Assembly: GCA_900550525.1 (NCBI GenBank)
Contig: URSN01000121.1
Coordinates: 1 to 5,208, forward strand
DNA length: 5,208 bases
Direction: 5' to 3'
From: an uncultured Eubacteriales bacterium
GTDB lineage: Bacteria; Bacillota; Clostridia; Christensenellales; CAG-138
Shown here: piece after piece, positions 4,590 through 5,208 of the stretch
How the letters are laid out: every line of letters starts with the position of its first letter
Position numbering within the stretch: position 1 is the first letter of the stretch
Position numbers and translations under genes: made by a program
The notes under the pieces: generated by a model
The model's database searches: none
Seen by the model: only the letters and a program-made list of their open reading frames with translations
What the model was told of the DNA's origin: nothing

Positions 4590-4591
4590 CT
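4583..4591 (+). promoter_or_regulatory. Extended -10 promoter of mutY, giving a leaderless mRNA
   Basis: TGG-TATACT (-10 at 4586-4591, TG at 4583-4584) lies 7 bases before the mutY ATG at 4599. The predicted transcription start is 4598-4599, so the start codon would be at or next to the 5' end of the mRNA. There is no good -35 box and no Shine-Dalgarno site between promoter and gene. Confidence 0.6.
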
Positions 4592-4598
4592 GTTTGTC

Positions 4599-5208
4599 AT
4601 GGAATCGGAATGGATCGGCCGCCTGCTCGACTGGTATGCCGCAAACGCGCGCGACCTGCCCTGGCGGCGGACAACGGAGGCATATCCCGTCTGGATCAGC
4701 GAGGTCATGCTGCAACAGACGCGCGTGGAGGCGGTGCGCGGCTACTGGACGCGCTTTCTTGCCGCGCTGCCCACGGTGCGGGACCTCTCCGAAGCGGAGG
4801 ACGACCGGCTGATGAAGCTGTGGGAGGGGCTCGGGTATTACAGCCGCGCGCGCAACCTCAAGCGCGCGGCGCGGCAGGTGGTGGAACGCTTTGACGGAGC
4901 GTTCCCCGCCGACTATGCGGCGCTCCTCTCGCTGCCCGGCGTGGGGGAGTATACCGCCGGCGCGGTCGCGTCGATCTGCTTTGGCATCCCCGTGCCGGCC
5001 GTGGACGGGAACGTGCTGCGCGTGATGGCGCGCCAGGCGGACGACGATGCCGACGTGCTCGATCCGGCCGTGCGCCGCGCCGTGCGCGCCCGCCTGCTCG
5101 CCTGCATCCCGCCGGAGCGGCCCGGCGCGTTCAACCAGGCGCTCATGGAGCTGGGGGCCACGGTCTGCACGCCCGCGGGCGCGCCGCGCTGCGCTGATTG
5201 CCCGCTGC
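4599..5208 (+). CDS. mutY: A/G-specific adenine glycosylase MutY (3' end beyond window)
   Basis: DNA repair enzyme of the HhH-GPD superfamily that removes adenine mispaired with 8-oxoguanine or guanine. 203 residues are visible, and the C-terminal part, including any domain that recognises 8-oxoG, is cut off. Landmarks in order: LPWRR (20-24); SEVMLQQTRV (34-43) with the catalytic Glu at E35; LWEGLGYYSRARNL (74-87), typical of MutY; the helix-hairpin-helix LPGVGEYTAGA (112-122); VDGNV (135-139) with the catalytic Asp at D136; FNQALMELGATVC (178-190); and the start of the iron-sulfur cluster motif with C190, C198 and C201. Seven residues separate the first two cluster cysteines, against six in E. 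coli; I believe this is usual in Clostridia. The ATG at 4599 fits the family N terminus, yet no ribosome site precedes it. It diverges from ywlG, 72 bp apart. Confidence 0.95.
   Translation, partial: MESEWIGRLLDWYAANARDLPWRRTTEAYPVWISEVMLQQTRVEAVRGYWTRFLAALPTVRDLSEAEDDRLMKLWEGLGYYSRARNLKRAARQVVERFDGAFPADYAALLSLPGVGEYTAGAVASICFGIPVPAVDGNVLRVMARQADDDADVLDPAVRRAVRARLLACIPPERPGAFNQALMELGATVCTPAGAPRCADCPL

Noticed and set aside
1..5208. tRNA genes, CRISPR arrays, insertion sequences or phage genes
   Set aside because: No cloverleaf, regularly spaced repeat array, transposase motif or phage gene was seen.

Overview
The window is very GC-rich, and codon third positions in its genes are almost all G or C. 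The gene set (a YwlG/UPF0340 protein, a zf-trcl/CxxC-x17-CxxC zinc-ribbon protein, a YkvI-type membrane protein, an XRE-cupin regulator and ProC) points to a high-GC member of the Firmicutes (Bacillota, class Clostridia), most likely an Oscillospiraceae/Ruminococcaceae-type gut anaerobe. This placement is inferred from gene content and not from any marker gene.

Left part (1-2097, plus strand): the C-terminal tail of an unrecognised protein is followed closely by proC (pyrroline-5-carboxylate reductase, last step of proline synthesis). After a 28-nt gap comes a multi-spanning membrane protein of the YkvI family. The three are spaced like one operon. Middle part (2098-3114, plus strand): a recognisable promoter and a short palindrome precede an XRE-cupin transcription regulator. 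After a 114-bp gap comes an 81-residue membrane protein ending in a four-cysteine zinc ribbon. The stretch 3115-3307 is a convergent gap full of GC-rich inverted repeats, one of which is a plausible terminator for the minus-strand gene to its right.

Right part (3308-4526, minus strand, read right to left): ywlG, then a 370-bp stretch without a protein gene, then the zf-trcl zinc-ribbon gene. That stretch is the most interesting part of the window. It has a strong promoter (TTGCAA-N18-TATAAT) whose predicted start, at 3844, is exactly the first base of an 8-bp stem. That stem closes a 224-nt RNA (3844 down to 3621) with many nested pairings and a possible pseudoknot. No terminator is seen between this RNA and the zinc-ribbon gene, so the RNA is either the leader of that gene or the stable 5' part of a shared transcript. 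I cannot name its family with confidence; the raiA motif RNA of Bacillota is the best-known candidate of similar size and complexity.

Far right (4527-5208): ywlG and mutY diverge from a compact symmetric promoter region in which two extended -10 boxes form an 8-bp inverted repeat. mutY (A/G-mismatch adenine glycosylase, cut off by the window end) has no Shine-Dalgarno sequence, and its predicted transcription start falls on or next to the ATG, so its mRNA is probably leaderless.
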